NCBI RefSeq assembly: GCF_938045625.1
Contig: NZ_CALIAV010000044.1
Coordinates: 1-28,616 of the forward strand
DNA length: 28,616 nucleotides
Reading direction: 5' to 3'
Source: an uncultured Campylobacter sp.
GTDB taxonomy: Bacteria; Campylobacterota; Campylobacteria; Campylobacterales; Campylobacteraceae
Shown piece by piece: positions 15,118 through 22,802 of the stretch (position 1 is the stretch's first letter; every line of letters begins with the position of its first letter). Both the position numbers and the translations under genes were made by a program. The notes beneath the pieces are model-generated. The model made no database searches, was not told where the DNA came from, and saw only the letters and a program-made list of their open reading frames with translations.

Positions 15118-15145
15118 GAGTTTGGAATGACTTTTTGTCAAAAAC

Positions 15146-15337
15146 TTAAATTCCGAGCATCGCTTTGACGCTTGCGACGTTTGTGCTGTCTACGTATTGA
15201 GGCGAGCGTAAATCTCTCTTGCGGTTGCGAGATTTTTTAGTCAAAATGTGGCTTCTAAAAGCAGAGCCTCTTTTGATCTTGTTTTTGCCCACTTTAAAAC
15301 GTTTAGCAGCGCCGCGAACTGTCTTCATCTTAGGCAT
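15146..15337 (-). CDS. rpmI: 50S ribosomal protein L35
   Basis: L35 is a small basic protein of the large ribosomal subunit. The start is the ATG at 15337, with AGGAT just upstream, giving 63 aa that begin MPKMKTVRGAAKRFKVG, the classic L35 N-terminus. KKSRNRKRDLR follows and the protein ends in VKAMLGI. A longer in-frame reading to 15460 passes through non-conserved sequence and the promoter, so it was not used. It is first gene of the rpmI-rplT operon. Unlike in many bacteria, infC is not directly upstream but lies at 23195-23710 next to thrS. Confidence 0.97.
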   Translation of the reverse strand: MPKMKTVRGAAKRFKVGKNKIKRGSAFRSHILTKKSRNRKRDLRSPQYVDSTNVASVKAMLGI

Positions 15338-15383
15338 ACTAATCCTTTTAAAATTTCTTTTACGCCTTACGCGTAAGAGTGGG

Positions 15384-15389
15384 ATTATA
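15384..15389 (-). promoter_or_regulatory. -10 box of rpmI-rplT
   Basis: The minus strand reads AGGTATAATCCC, a perfect TATAAT, 47 nt before the rpmI ATG. The palindrome CTTACGCGTAAG (15366-15377) begins at about the transcription start and could form a leader hairpin. Confidence 0.65.
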
Positions 15390-15506
15390 CCTAAAATTTC
15401 TTTAATAAATTTAAATTTGAAGGCGCGCGCGTCAAAATGCAAAACAAATTTACAATACAATCTTGAAAATAGCTTAAATTTTAGATTTAATTAATATTTT
15501 TAGTCC

Positions 15507-15512
15507 TATAAT
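15507..15512 (+). promoter_or_regulatory. -10 box of the C69 dipeptidase gene
   Basis: A perfect TATAAT, 37 nt before the ATG at 15550. An AAGGAG ribosome binding site stands directly before the start. Confidence 0.6.
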
Positions 15513-15549
15513 TTCGCTTAGATTTATTATCTCAAATCAAGGAGTAACG

Positions 15550-17048
15550 ATGAAGATAAAGTTTCTCGCCTCTGCGGCGGTAATAAGCGCGATGTTTTGC
15601 GCAAACGCGCTAGCTTGCACGACTATTTTGGTTGGAGAGGGGCCTCCAACGACGGCTCTATGTTGATAGCTAGGAGCGCCGATAGCAAGGCGGTAAAGGC
15701 GCAGGTGTTTTTGATACATCCCAAAAAAACCAATCAAAAAGGCGTCCACAGCTCAAAGGCGCATGACGGAGCAAATGACTTCACATATCCGCTGCCAAAA
15801 GAGGGAATGAGATACACGACGATAGCAAACTCCCACACCAAGCTTCACGGTGCGGTCGGCTACAATGACGCGGGCGTCGGCATCAGCGGCACCGAGACCA
15901 TATATGCTAAAGACGAACTGCTAAAAATCGATCCGTATAACGAAGCTACCGGCATCACGGAGGACGATATCCCCGACGTCTTGCTGCCTCGTATGAAAAG
16001 CGCGGCGCAGGGCGTGAAGCTGCTCGGCGAGATCGTAGAAACTACGGGTGCAGGAGAGGGTTTTGGCGTCGTGTTCGTGGATAAAAACGAGCTTTGGTAC
16101 TTTGAAACGGGCACGGGTCATCACTGGATGGCGGTTAAGCTACCAAAAGACGAATACTTCGTCTCCGCAAATCAGGGCAGACTACAAAACTACAAAGAAA
16201 ACGATCCCAATTTCATGGGGTCAAAGAATTTGATCAAATTTGCCCAAGATAACGGCGCTTACGATCCGGCAAAAGACGGCGAATTTCAGTTTACGAAAGC
16301 CTACACCAGAGACGACGAGAGGGATATGACTTACAACTATCCGCGCGTTTGCTGGGTGCAGCAGATGTTTAATCCCGAGCTAAAAGACAAGCAGACCCTT
16401 GATGGCGGCAGCTATCCGGTATTTTTAAAACCGGCTAAAAAGCTAAGCGTACAGGATCTAAAAACTGCGCTCAGATCCCACTATGACGGTACCGCCTACG
16501 ATAACTACTCCAGCAAAGACGAAAATCAAAAAAATATCTACCGCGCCGTGAGCGTCTTTAGAACCTACGAGTCGCACGTGATGCAGGTGCGCCCGTGGCT
16601 ACCGCAAGAAATCGGCCGAGTAACCTACGTGGCGCTTGGTATGTCTGATCTTGGCGTTTATTTGCCGTATTACTACGGGCTAGATAAATTTATCGACGGC
16701 TACGACAAGGGCTCGTATAAGGCCGACGACGAGTCGATCTACTGGACGTATAGAAAGCTGCAAACTCTCGTTATGATGGATTACGATAAGTATTCGCCGG
16801 TCGTAAAAAAGGCCTACAAGGAGTTTGAGGACGCGCTGGCGGTCAAACAGGCTAAATTTGAAGACGAATACGTCAAGCTCTACAAAAAAGACAAAGCCAA
16901 AGCAAACAAGCTACTAAACGAATTCTCGATAAATATGATGAAGGAAGCCAAGGCTTTAACTCGTAATCTGACTAACGAAATCTTCACGATGCTAACGGAC
17001 GACACCGACGCCAAGCTAAAATCGCTAAACAAAGGCAAAAAAGACTAG
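15550..17048 (+). pseudogene. C69 family dipeptidase, frameshifted after the catalytic cysteine
   Basis: From ATG 15550, behind AAGGAG, the reading is a signal peptide ending in ANALA, then CTTILVGEG, with Cys23 as the expected N-terminal nucleophile of this Ntn-hydrolase family, then a stop at 15664-15666. The rest of the enzyme continues one frame back from about 15640: ASNDGSMLIARSADSK, NDAGVGISGTETI, then the long C69 body to 17048, about 498 residues in all. Restoring one G to the GGGG run at 15639-15642 would fuse both parts into an uninterrupted protein. The downstream part alone would lack signal peptide and nucleophile. It may be a real inactivation, a slippage event or a sequencing indel. 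Intact, it would be an exported dipeptidase acting in the periplasm. The gene is monocistronic. Confidence 0.88.
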
Positions 17049-17058
17049 GCGAGCTTAC

Positions 17059-17080
17059 GAGGCGGGCGACGGCCTGCCTC
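17059..17080 (+). terminator. Hairpin terminator after the C69 gene
   Basis: GAGGCGGGC (17059-17067) pairs with GCCTGCCTC (17072-17080) over a GACG loop, 9 bp with one G-U. It lies ten bases after the stop. The 3' flank is AAATTTAG rather than a U-run, so it may be a weak terminator. Confidence 0.6.
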
Positions 17081-17132
17081 AAATTTAGCCCGAATTTGAT
17101 AAAAACTTCTTGATTTATTTTTTAAAAATCTT

Positions 17133-17138
17133 TATAAT
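17133..17138 (+). promoter_or_regulatory. -10 box of the long metE leader
   Basis: TATAAT after a T-rich run. Transcription from about 17145 would give a leader of some 360 nt before metE, including the possible leader peptide at 17172. A second candidate (TATAAA, 17383-17388) would give a leader near 110 nt. Apart from these, the repeat at 17441 and a small hairpin CGCTC-TTTT-GAGCG (17438-17451), the 458-bp gap holds no gene. Confidence 0.5.
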
Positions 17139-17171
17139 ACGGCTCAAATTTGACCCCAAAGGATGAGCTTA

Positions 17172-17201
17172 ATGCCTTGCCCCATGCCTGAGACTCTTTA
17201 A
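17172..17201 (+). CDS. Possible metE leader peptide MPCPMPETL
   Basis: AAAGGA (17158-17163) stands eight bases before ATG 17172, which opens a nine-codon ORF: Met-Pro-Cys-Pro-Met-Pro-Glu-Thr-Leu, then TAA. It lies about 27 nt after a predicted transcription start and 305 bp before metE. Met and Cys codons and two or three prolines are what one would expect of a peptide whose translation senses sulphur amino acids. No clear terminator/antiterminator pair follows directly, so the regulatory role is speculation. Confidence 0.3.
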   Translation: MPCPMPETL

Positions 17202-17440
17202 TCTTAGCAAAAAAACCGCAAACGACTTTAAAAAAACAACCGAATTTTTAAATAATTTCACGTTTTTAAACATTAATATAAATTTATTTCTATCGCCGCG
17301 AGGGGCGCATTGTAATTGCATTTTTAAAAACAAAGCGAAGCAGCATCTGAAATTTGGGCGAAATTTATTTAGCAGGGTTTTTTATAAATTCTATTTTAGT
17401 TTGAGAAAAAGCGGTTGCCACCCGCCGTTTCTAAGCCCGC

Positions 17441-17473
17441 TCTTTTGAGCGACTTTGAATGAGCTTAAAATTT
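17441..17473 (+). repeat. 25-bp dispersed repeat, copy 1 (upstream of metE)
   Basis: TCTTTTGAGCGACTTTGAAT followed by GAGCT matches 28161-28185 at 24 of 25 positions, and both copies are followed within a few bases by AAAATTT. Both are intergenic on the same strand. Confidence 0.6.
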
Positions 17474-17506
17474 AAAAATAAAAAATCAAAATTTAAAGGA
17501 ATCAAA

Positions 17507-19780
17507 ATGATAAAAAGTTATGTTACGGGTTTCCCGCGAATCGGAGAAAAAAGAGAGCTAAAACGCGCACTTGAGGGTCTTTGGGCCGGCAAAGAGGGCT
17601 TTAGCGAGGAGAATTTGCTAAGCGTCGCTAAAACGCTAAAAAACAGACACTGGCAGTACCAAAAAGACGCCGAAATCTCGGCCATCAGCGTAAATGATTT
17701 TTCATTTTACGATCTTATGCTTGATAGCATCGTTGCGTTTGGCGCCGTACCGCCTAGATTTGCAAATTTGAGCGGACGAGAGCAGTATTTTGCCTGCGCG
17801 CGCGGTAACAAAACCGGCGTAGCGATGGAGATGACGAAGTGGTTTAACACAAACTACCACTACATCGTGCCTGAGCTTAGCGCTGAGACGACCTTTAAGC
17901 TCGACGCATCAAAAATCCTCGCCGAATACGAAGAGGCAAAGGCTGCGGGCGTAAAAGGCAAGGTAAATTTGATCGGACCTATTACATTTTTGGCGCTTTC
18001 AAAGACCACAGACGGCAGCTGCCCGTTTAAAAACCTAAACGCTCTAGTCGCCGAATACAAAAAGCTTCTTGAGCTACTTTCGACGCTTGACGATGAGATT
18101 TTGGTGCAGTTTGACGAGCCGATTTTTGCGACCGATAAAAACGAAGATATTCTGCTTAGCGTCATCGGCAAAGTATATAACGAACTAGCCGAAGCCGCCG
18201 GCAACGTAAAAATCTTATTTATGACGTATTTCGAACACGCGCTAAAAGCGGTCGCCGAGGTAGCGAAAACTAAAATTTACGGCATCGGACTTGATTTCGT
18301 TCACGGAAAAAGAAATTTCGAAGCGCTTGAAACTATCAAAAACAGTCACTTAACGCTATTTGCAGGCGTCATCGACGGACGAAATATCTGGAAAAGCAAC
18401 ATTGACGAAAAGGTAAATTTAGTCCGCGAGATCGGCGAGAAAATCGGCGGCAAAGATTTCTACGTCGGACCTAGCTGCTCGCTGCTTCACGTGCCTTATA
18501 CCCTAAAATACGAAGAAAAACTAAACTCCGAGGTCAAAAGCTGGCTGAGCTTTGCCGTAGAAAAACTAGACGAGATCAAAATCATAACCAAACTAGCCAA
18601 CGGCGTAGCGCTAAATGCGGCGGAGAGCAAAATTTACGAAGAGAACAAAGCTGCGGTTAAAACCCGCGCGACGTCAAATTTGATCCACTCCTCAAGCGTA
18701 CAAAACCGCGTGAAAAATCTAGTCAAATTTGAGCGTGAAGATAAATTTGAAGATCGCATCAAAATCCAACGCGAAAGCCTAAACTACGGTATCCTACCGA
18801 CTACGACGATAGGCAGCTTCCCGCAAACCGTCGAGCTAAGAGTGCTTCGCCAAAACTTCAAAAAAGGCGAGATCGACGCGGCCGCTTATGAAGCCGGTAT
18901 CAAAAAATACATCGACGACTGCGTCAAATTTCAAGAAGATATCGGCCTAGACGTGCTAGTCCACGGCGAGCCTGAGCGTAACGACATGGTCGAGTATTTC
19001 GGCGAGCAGATCGAGGGTTACGCCTTTAGCGAGAACGGCTGGGTGCAAAGCTACGGTAGCCGCTGCGTGAAACCACCTCTACTTTTTGGCGACGTGAGCC
19101 GTCCAAAAGCGATGACGGTCGAGTGGATGAAATACGCCCAAAGCCGCACTAGCCGCATAATGAAGGGCATGCTAACGGGTCCTGTAACCATGCTAAACTG
19201 GAGCTTCGTGCGCGACGACCTACCTCGCAGCGAAGTAGCCAAGCAGCTTGCGCTTTGCATATTTGACGAGATCGCAGACCTGCAAAATGCCGGTATCCGC
19301 ATCATCCAAGTGGACGAAGCGGCGTTTAAAGAGGGCTATCCGCTACGCGCCGAAAACATCCCTGCGTACGAGAAATTTGCGGTTGATTGCTTTAAGCTCT
19401 CCGTTAGCTCTGCCGAGCCTAAAACGCAGATCCACACACATATGTGCTACTCCGAGTTTAACGACATCATAAAGACTATCGAGGCGATGGACGCCGACGT
19501 AATCAGCATCGAGACCGCTCGCAGCGGCAACGAACTGCTAAAGATCTTTAAATCCGTCGGCTACAAACAAGAAGTCGGCCCAGGCGTCTACGACATCCAC
19601 AGCCCGCGGGTTCCTAGTACCGACGAGATCGTGCGCCAGATCCGTGCGCTACTCGAGGTTTTGCCAAAAGAACAGCTCTGGATCAACCCTGACTGCGGCC
19701 TAAAAACGCGCAAATGGGAAGAGGTCGAGCCGAGCCTAAAAAATATGGTCGAAGCCGTCAAAATCGTAAGAAATTCATAA
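17507..19780 (+). CDS. metE: Cobalamin-independent methionine synthase
   Basis: MetE transfers the methyl group of 5-methyl-tetrahydropteroyl-triglutamate to homocysteine, the last step of methionine synthesis, in the cytoplasm. The start is ATG 17507 behind AAAGGA, giving 757 aa (usual length about 755); an in-frame ATG at 17459 has no ribosome binding site. The N-terminal half opens with YVTGFPRIGEKRELKRALE, the C-terminal half with TTTIGSFPQT. Zinc ligands are visible in QIHTHMCYSEF (His, Cys), SIETARSG (Glu) and WINPDCGLKTR (Cys). ETTFKLD and the substrate motif VDEAAFKEG are conserved. It is followed by a terminator and a metF-like gene, which would supply its methyl donor. The long leader suggests regulation. 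Confidence 0.97.
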   Translation: MIKSYVTGFPRIGEKRELKRALEGLWAGKEGFSEENLLSVAKTLKNRHWQYQKDAEISAISVNDFSFYDLMLDSIVAFGAVPPRFANLSGREQYFACARGNKTGVAMEMTKWFNTNYHYIVPELSAETTFKLDASKILAEYEEAKAAGVKGKVNLIGPITFLALSKTTDGSCPFKNLNALVAEYKKLLELLSTLDDEILVQFDEPIFATDKNEDILLSVIGKVYNELAEAAGNVKILFMTYFEHALKAVAEVAKTKIYGIGLDFVHGKRNFEALETIKNSHLTLFAGVIDGRNIWKSNIDEKVNLVREIGEKIGGKDFYVGPSCSLLHVPYTLKYEEKLNSEVKSWLSFAVEKLDEIKIITKLANGVALNAAESKIYEENKAAVKTRATSNLIHSSSVQNRVKNLVKFEREDKFEDRIKIQRESLNYGILPTTTIGSFPQTVELRVLRQNFKKGEIDAAAYEAGIKKYIDDCVKFQEDIGLDVLVHGEPERNDMVEYFGEQIEGYAFSENGWVQSYGSRCVKPPLLFGDVSRPKAMTVEWMKYAQSRTSRIMKGMLTGPVTMLNWSFVRDDLPRSEVAKQLALCIFDEIADLQNAGIRIIQVDEAAFKEGYPLRAENIPAYEKFAVDCFKLSVSSAEPKTQIHTHMCYSEFNDIIKTIEAMDADVISIETARSGNELLKIFKSVGYKQEVGPGVYDIHSPRVPSTDEIVRQIRALLEVLPKEQLWINPDCGLKTRKWEEVEPSLKNMVEAVKIVRNS

Positions 19781-19818
19781 TTTCGACCGCTTGCAACTCG
19801 GATAAATTTGCCGCTTTT

Positions 19819-19849
19819 GCCGCTTAAATTTGCGATGAGAGCGGCTTTT
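19819..19849 (+). terminator. Terminator after metE
   Basis: GCCGCT (19819-19824) pairs with AGCGGC (19840-19845) over a 15-nt loop and is followed by TTTTGT. A second copy of GCCGCT at 19810-19815 offers an alternative 5' arm. Confidence 0.6.
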
Positions 19850-19941
19850 GTCCGCTAAATTTTGGGCGATGATTTTTAAGACCCGCTCAAATTTGACACG
19901 GAGCAAATTTGTCGGTAGCTGCGAATAATTTATCCTGCGCA

Positions 19942-19979
19942 CGCGCCGTTGCAGTGTAAATTTAACCGCAAACGGCGCG
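19942..19979 (+). promoter_or_regulatory. GC-rich hairpin in the metF-like leader
   Basis: CGCGCCGTT (19942-19950) and AACGGCGCG (19971-19979) form a perfect 9-bp stem with a 20-nt loop, followed by ATTTTCTAC, 29 bp before the start codon. It resembles a terminator or attenuator placed inside a leader. Confidence 0.5.
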
Positions 19980-20008
19980 ATTTTCTACATTTTAAATTTG
20001 GAAATTTC

Positions 20009-20890
20009 ATGCTAAAAGAAAAAATTTTAAACAAAGAAAAGGGGCTCGTGCTCTACGGACTAACGCCGCCCAAGGCCGAATTTGAGGAGTCCAAGCTGCG
20101 CGACATCTCGGATCGCTGGACGGGTAGGATAGAGAGCATAAACGCCGACGGGCTCGTACTTTACGAGGTGCAAGACGAGAGCGAGAGAAACGAAAGCGAG
20201 CGGACTTTTGAGTTCAGCGGGACGCTAAGCCCAGAAATTTACTACCGAGACTACCTAAACGTAGTGACTCCGAGCGTTTTTTACCGCGTGGCTAGTGGCT
20301 ACGACGAGGACGCTTTTCGCGCGGCGCTAGCCGAACAAAGCTCAAATTTAAACGTGCTTGTGGGGGCTACGTCTAGCACGCAAAAAGTGCGGTTAAATTT
20401 GGCTCGCGCGTACGAGATCGCTGGCGAATTTGAAAATTTAGCCGTCGGCGGAGTGTGTATCGCCGAACGTCACGCTAAAAAGGGCGACGAGCCGCAAAGG
20501 ATGCGCGAAAAGATCGCGGCTGGGGCGAAGTTTTTCATCTCGCAGGCCGTTTTTGACGCGGATGTGACGCGTAAATTTTTAGGGGACTGCGCAGCCGCAA
20601 AGATAACCGAGCCGATATTTCTCACGTTTTCAACGGCGGGCAATCCAAAAACGCTAGAGTTTATCAAATGGCTGGGTGTTAGCGTGCCAAGCGCAGTCGA
20701 GGTGCGGTTAAACGCTAGCGAGGACTATCTGGCACAAAGTTGCGAGATAATCAAAGAAATTTGGCGCGAACTAAAGAAATTTGGCAACGAAAACGGGCTA
20801 AATTTGAGCGCAAATATCGAAAGCGTGATGGCAAAGCGCGCCGAGATCGAGGCGAGTCTAGAGCTAGCTCGTGAGTTTAGGCAAATTTAG
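20009..20890 (+). CDS. Methylenetetrahydrofolate reductase-like protein, divergent
   Basis: MetF reduces 5,10-methylene-THF to 5-methyl-THF using FAD, feeding MetE. The start is ATG 20009 with TGGA upstream, giving 293 aa, close to E. coli MetF (296); a longer reading from TTG 19949 runs through the hairpin and has no ribosome binding site. The sequence has a TIM-barrel pattern of the MTHFR family: GLTPPKAEFEESKL at the N-terminus where the family usually has FEFFPPK, SINADGLVLYEVQDE, NVLVGATSSTQK, LAVGGVCIAERHAKKGDEPQRMREKIAAGAKFFISQAVFD (the most typical stretch, about 155-200), and a C-terminal helix. The N-terminal motifs are unusual, so it could be a relative with another substrate. Position after metE supports a methionine role. 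AGGAG at its stop serves the next gene. Confidence 0.7.
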   Translation: MLKEKILNKEKGLVLYGLTPPKAEFEESKLRDISDRWTGRIESINADGLVLYEVQDESERNESERTFEFSGTLSPEIYYRDYLNVVTPSVFYRVASGYDEDAFRAALAEQSSNLNVLVGATSSTQKVRLNLARAYEIAGEFENLAVGGVCIAERHAKKGDEPQRMREKIAAGAKFFISQAVFDADVTRKFLGDCAAAKITEPIFLTFSTAGNPKTLEFIKWLGVSVPSAVEVRLNASEDYLAQSCEIIKEIWRELKKFGNENGLNLSANIESVMAKRAEIEASLELAREFRQI

Positions 20891-20898
20891 GAGCGAGG

Positions 20899-22032
20899 AT
20901 GGCGGATACGGACGAGCTCTACGCCAAGGCAAAACGTGCCAACGCGCTCAAAAAACTCATGCGCGTAGCTGCCGTCCTGATCGCCGCGCCAGCCCTTTTT
21001 GCGCTATCAAGCGCGCTCCTAAACTACGGGCTTTACGAGCCATTTAGCTACCTTTTTATCGGCGCCATAGCCGTTCTTTTTATTGTTCCATCAGTTTGCG
21101 GATTTATAGCAAATTTTTATACAAAACCTGCGGAAACTCCAAACGAAAATGCTCAAAATTTCGTCTCTAGCGAGATTGTTGCTGAGCTGAGCGAGCTAGA
21201 AAACGAGCGCGTAAATTTAGTAGCCGCCGTCAAAAAAGCAAGCCTAATCGCCCTTGCGGTAGGCGTTTGCGTAGGCGCAGCTGCGGCGTATTTTTTAGAC
21301 GCGATTTTTGGAGTGACGCTGGGGGCGATCTCGTATGCTGCGACGACCGGCCTTTTGACTGCGTCTAAAAGGCGCGAATTTAGGGCAAATTTCAAACGTC
21401 AAATCATAGAAAATATCGTAAAAAAGCACGGCCTTAGCTACGATAAAGACCGTGGGCTAGGGCTTGATGATTTTTTTACGATTTATGATTGCAGGGTCGA
21501 TGAGTGGAGTAGTGAGGATCTTGTTTGGGGCAATATAGATGGCGTTAGCGTCAAATTTAGCGACTTTTACGCAGCCAAAAAGGTGAAAAAGAAAAACGGC
21601 ACCGAGACGGTCGTGCAGTTTCAAGGCGTACTTTTTAAGGCGGATTTTAATAAAAAGCTAAGCTCCATAACGCAAATCGCGCACGTAAATTCGCGAAATT
21701 TAGCCATCTACGGGCAGAAGGCAAATATGGACGACGCGAGATTCAAGGAGATATTTGACGTCTATACGACCGATCAGATCGGCACTAGATACGCGCTTAG
21801 CCCGGCGCTGATGGAAAATTTTACTTTGCTTTGCCTCAGGCTAGATGCACCCGTAAATGCCGTTTTTAAGGATAATCAAATCTTTATCGCCGTAGAGACC
21901 TGGCGCGACGACTTTGAGCCAGATATCCGCAAATCGCTAATAAACAACGAAACCATAGCGCTTTACGAGAGCGAGATAGCAAGCTTTACTCAGATAGTAA
22001 AAGAGTTAAATTTAAACCGCAAAATTTGGTAA
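20899..22032 (+). CDS. DUF3137 domain membrane protein
   Basis: Function unknown. The 377-aa protein has two pairs of membrane segments: about 20-70 (VLIAAPALFALSSALL and YLFIGAIAVLFIVPSVCGFI) and about 113-155 (LIALAVGVCVGAAAAYFL and an adjacent segment). A cytoplasmic soluble domain follows. Its pattern fits DUF3137: YDCRVDEWSSEDLVWGNIDG, VQFQGVLFKADFNKKL, FDVYTTDQIGTRYALSPAL, IFIAVETWRDDFEPDI. The ATG sits eight bases after the metF-like stop and its ribosome binding site AGGAG overlaps that stop, so the two genes are co-transcribed. Proteins with this domain often accompany LemA; no lemA is seen here. The link to methionine metabolism is only positional. Confidence 0.75.
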   Translation: MADTDELYAKAKRANALKKLMRVAAVLIAAPALFALSSALLNYGLYEPFSYLFIGAIAVLFIVPSVCGFIANFYTKPAETPNENAQNFVSSEIVAELSELENERVNLVAAVKKASLIALAVGVCVGAAAAYFLDAIFGVTLGAISYAATTGLLTASKRREFRANFKRQIIENIVKKHGLSYDKDRGLGLDDFFTIYDCRVDEWSSEDLVWGNIDGVSVKFSDFYAAKKVKKKNGTETVVQFQGVLFKADFNKKLSSITQIAHVNSRNLAIYGQKANMDDARFKEIFDVYTTDQIGTRYALSPALMENFTLLCLRLDAPVNAVFKDNQIFIAVETWRDDFEPDIRKSLINNETIALYESEIASFTQIVKELNLNRKIW

Positions 22033-22152
22033 TTTTGAAAATTGGACGGCTTTGTGGCTCGCAGCTCAAATTTGAATGCAATGATAAAACTTTACGTAAA
22101 TTTAATCACGATATAGCGTAAATATTTTCTAAACATCAAAGCATTTTTGTAG

Positions 22153-22158
22153 TATAAT
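22153..22158 (+). promoter_or_regulatory. -10 box of the small Sel1-like gene
   Basis: A perfect TATAAT after TTTTTGTAG, 30 nt before the ATG at 22189. AAAGGAG (22177-22183) is the ribosome binding site. Confidence 0.65.
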
Positions 22159-22188
22159 CGCTTTATAAATCCACACAAAGGAGTCGTC

Positions 22189-22515
22189 ATGAAAAAGTTG
22201 ATTTTAGCGATCTTTTTGGCGTGTTTGGCGTTGTCTTCGGCACAAGGCGGCCAAGAGTACGGCGATGGATTGAGAGCCGTATCCAGAGGAGAGTGGGCTA
22301 ACGCGGTGCAGTATTTTACGGCAGCTTGTTATAACTATAATGATAACGAAGCGGGCTCTTGCAAAGAGCTTGGCGTGATATACGAGTACGGCAAGGGCGG
22401 TGCGGGTCCTCAGAGAGTGAAAAAAAATGACGCTCTCTCAAAGCAAGCCTACGCGCAATGCTGCAAAAAGAGCGGTGGCCACATGAGAGAGTGCTGCAAA
22501 AAGGTCGGCAAATAA
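22189..22515 (+). CDS. Small exported cysteine-rich Sel1/Hcp-like protein
   Basis: The protein is 108 aa with a signal peptide (residues 1-18, ending LSSA before QGG). The mature part matches one and a half Sel1-like repeats of the Helicobacter cysteine-rich protein (Hcp) type: YGDGLRAVSRGEWANAVQYF, ACYNYNDNEAGSCKELGVIY and EYGKGGAGPQRVKKND, followed by AYAQCC and ECCKK. The paired cysteines at the repeat boundaries (AC...SC) are those that form disulphides in Hcp proteins. It is very short for the family, which usually has four or more repeats, yet the reading frame is intact, with a good ribosome binding site and promoter. It is probably periplasmic and may act in protein interaction. It is transcribed alone. 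Confidence 0.7.
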   Translation: MKKLILAIFLACLALSSAQGGQEYGDGLRAVSRGEWANAVQYFTAACYNYNDNEAGSCKELGVIYEYGKGGAGPQRVKKNDALSKQAYAQCCKKSGGHMRECCKKVGK

Positions 22516-22544
22516 TCGCGGCTCGTTCTGGACACTAGCTTTAA

Positions 22545-22593
22545 GTATGCGGCCGCTTTTGGCGTGAAATTTAGCCTTTGGCGGCTCGCATAC
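22545..22593. terminator. Long 12-bp hairpin after the Sel1-like gene
   Basis: GTATGCGGCCGC (22545-22556) pairs with GCGGC-t-CGCATAC (22581-22593), 12 bp with one bulged T and a 24-nt loop. It is a strong structure 30 bp after the stop, but there is no U-run directly beyond it. Otherwise the 287-bp gap up to 22802 shows only the next, small hairpin. Confidence 0.5.
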
Positions 22594-22781
22594 GAAATTT
22601 ATTCTTTAGCGATTTTGGTTCAAATTTATCAAATTTTGCTTCTTTGGTGTTATCGCGTAGGTATGTTTCGTGAGACTGTAAATTTGTATTTTGAGCGGTA
22701 TTTTAAAATTTGCCGGGCTTGTTTTGGGTTTATTCGGTCAAATTTTACTTGGAAGCCCCAAAACATTTTATTAGCTTTTTG

Positions 22782-22796
22782 AGGCTTTCCAAGCCT
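22782..22796. terminator. Small hairpin at the end of the infC transcript
   Basis: AGGCTT-TCC-AAGCCT forms a 6-bp stem with a 3-nt loop, six bases beyond the stop of the four-cysteine gene at 22803. There is no U-run on either strand, so termination is uncertain. Confidence 0.35.
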
Positions 22797-22802
22797 AATT
22801 GC

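Noticed and set aside
15639..15642. Phase-variable poly-G tract in the C69 gene
   Set aside because: The run is only four G; Campylobacter phase-variable tracts are usually eight or more, so regular ON/OFF switching is unlikely. A programmed -1 frameshift was also considered, but no classical slippery heptamer or downstream hairpin is evident.
17145..17240. Known riboswitch (SAM, TPP or cobalamin) in the metE leader
   Set aside because: GGATGAG and CCTGAGA recall parts of TPP or SAM elements, but order and partner segments do not fit any of them.
22564..22782. 72-codon ORF after the Sel1-like gene
   Set aside because: It begins inside the long hairpin, has no ribosome binding site and is rich in codons of the AAATTT word; probably not translated.
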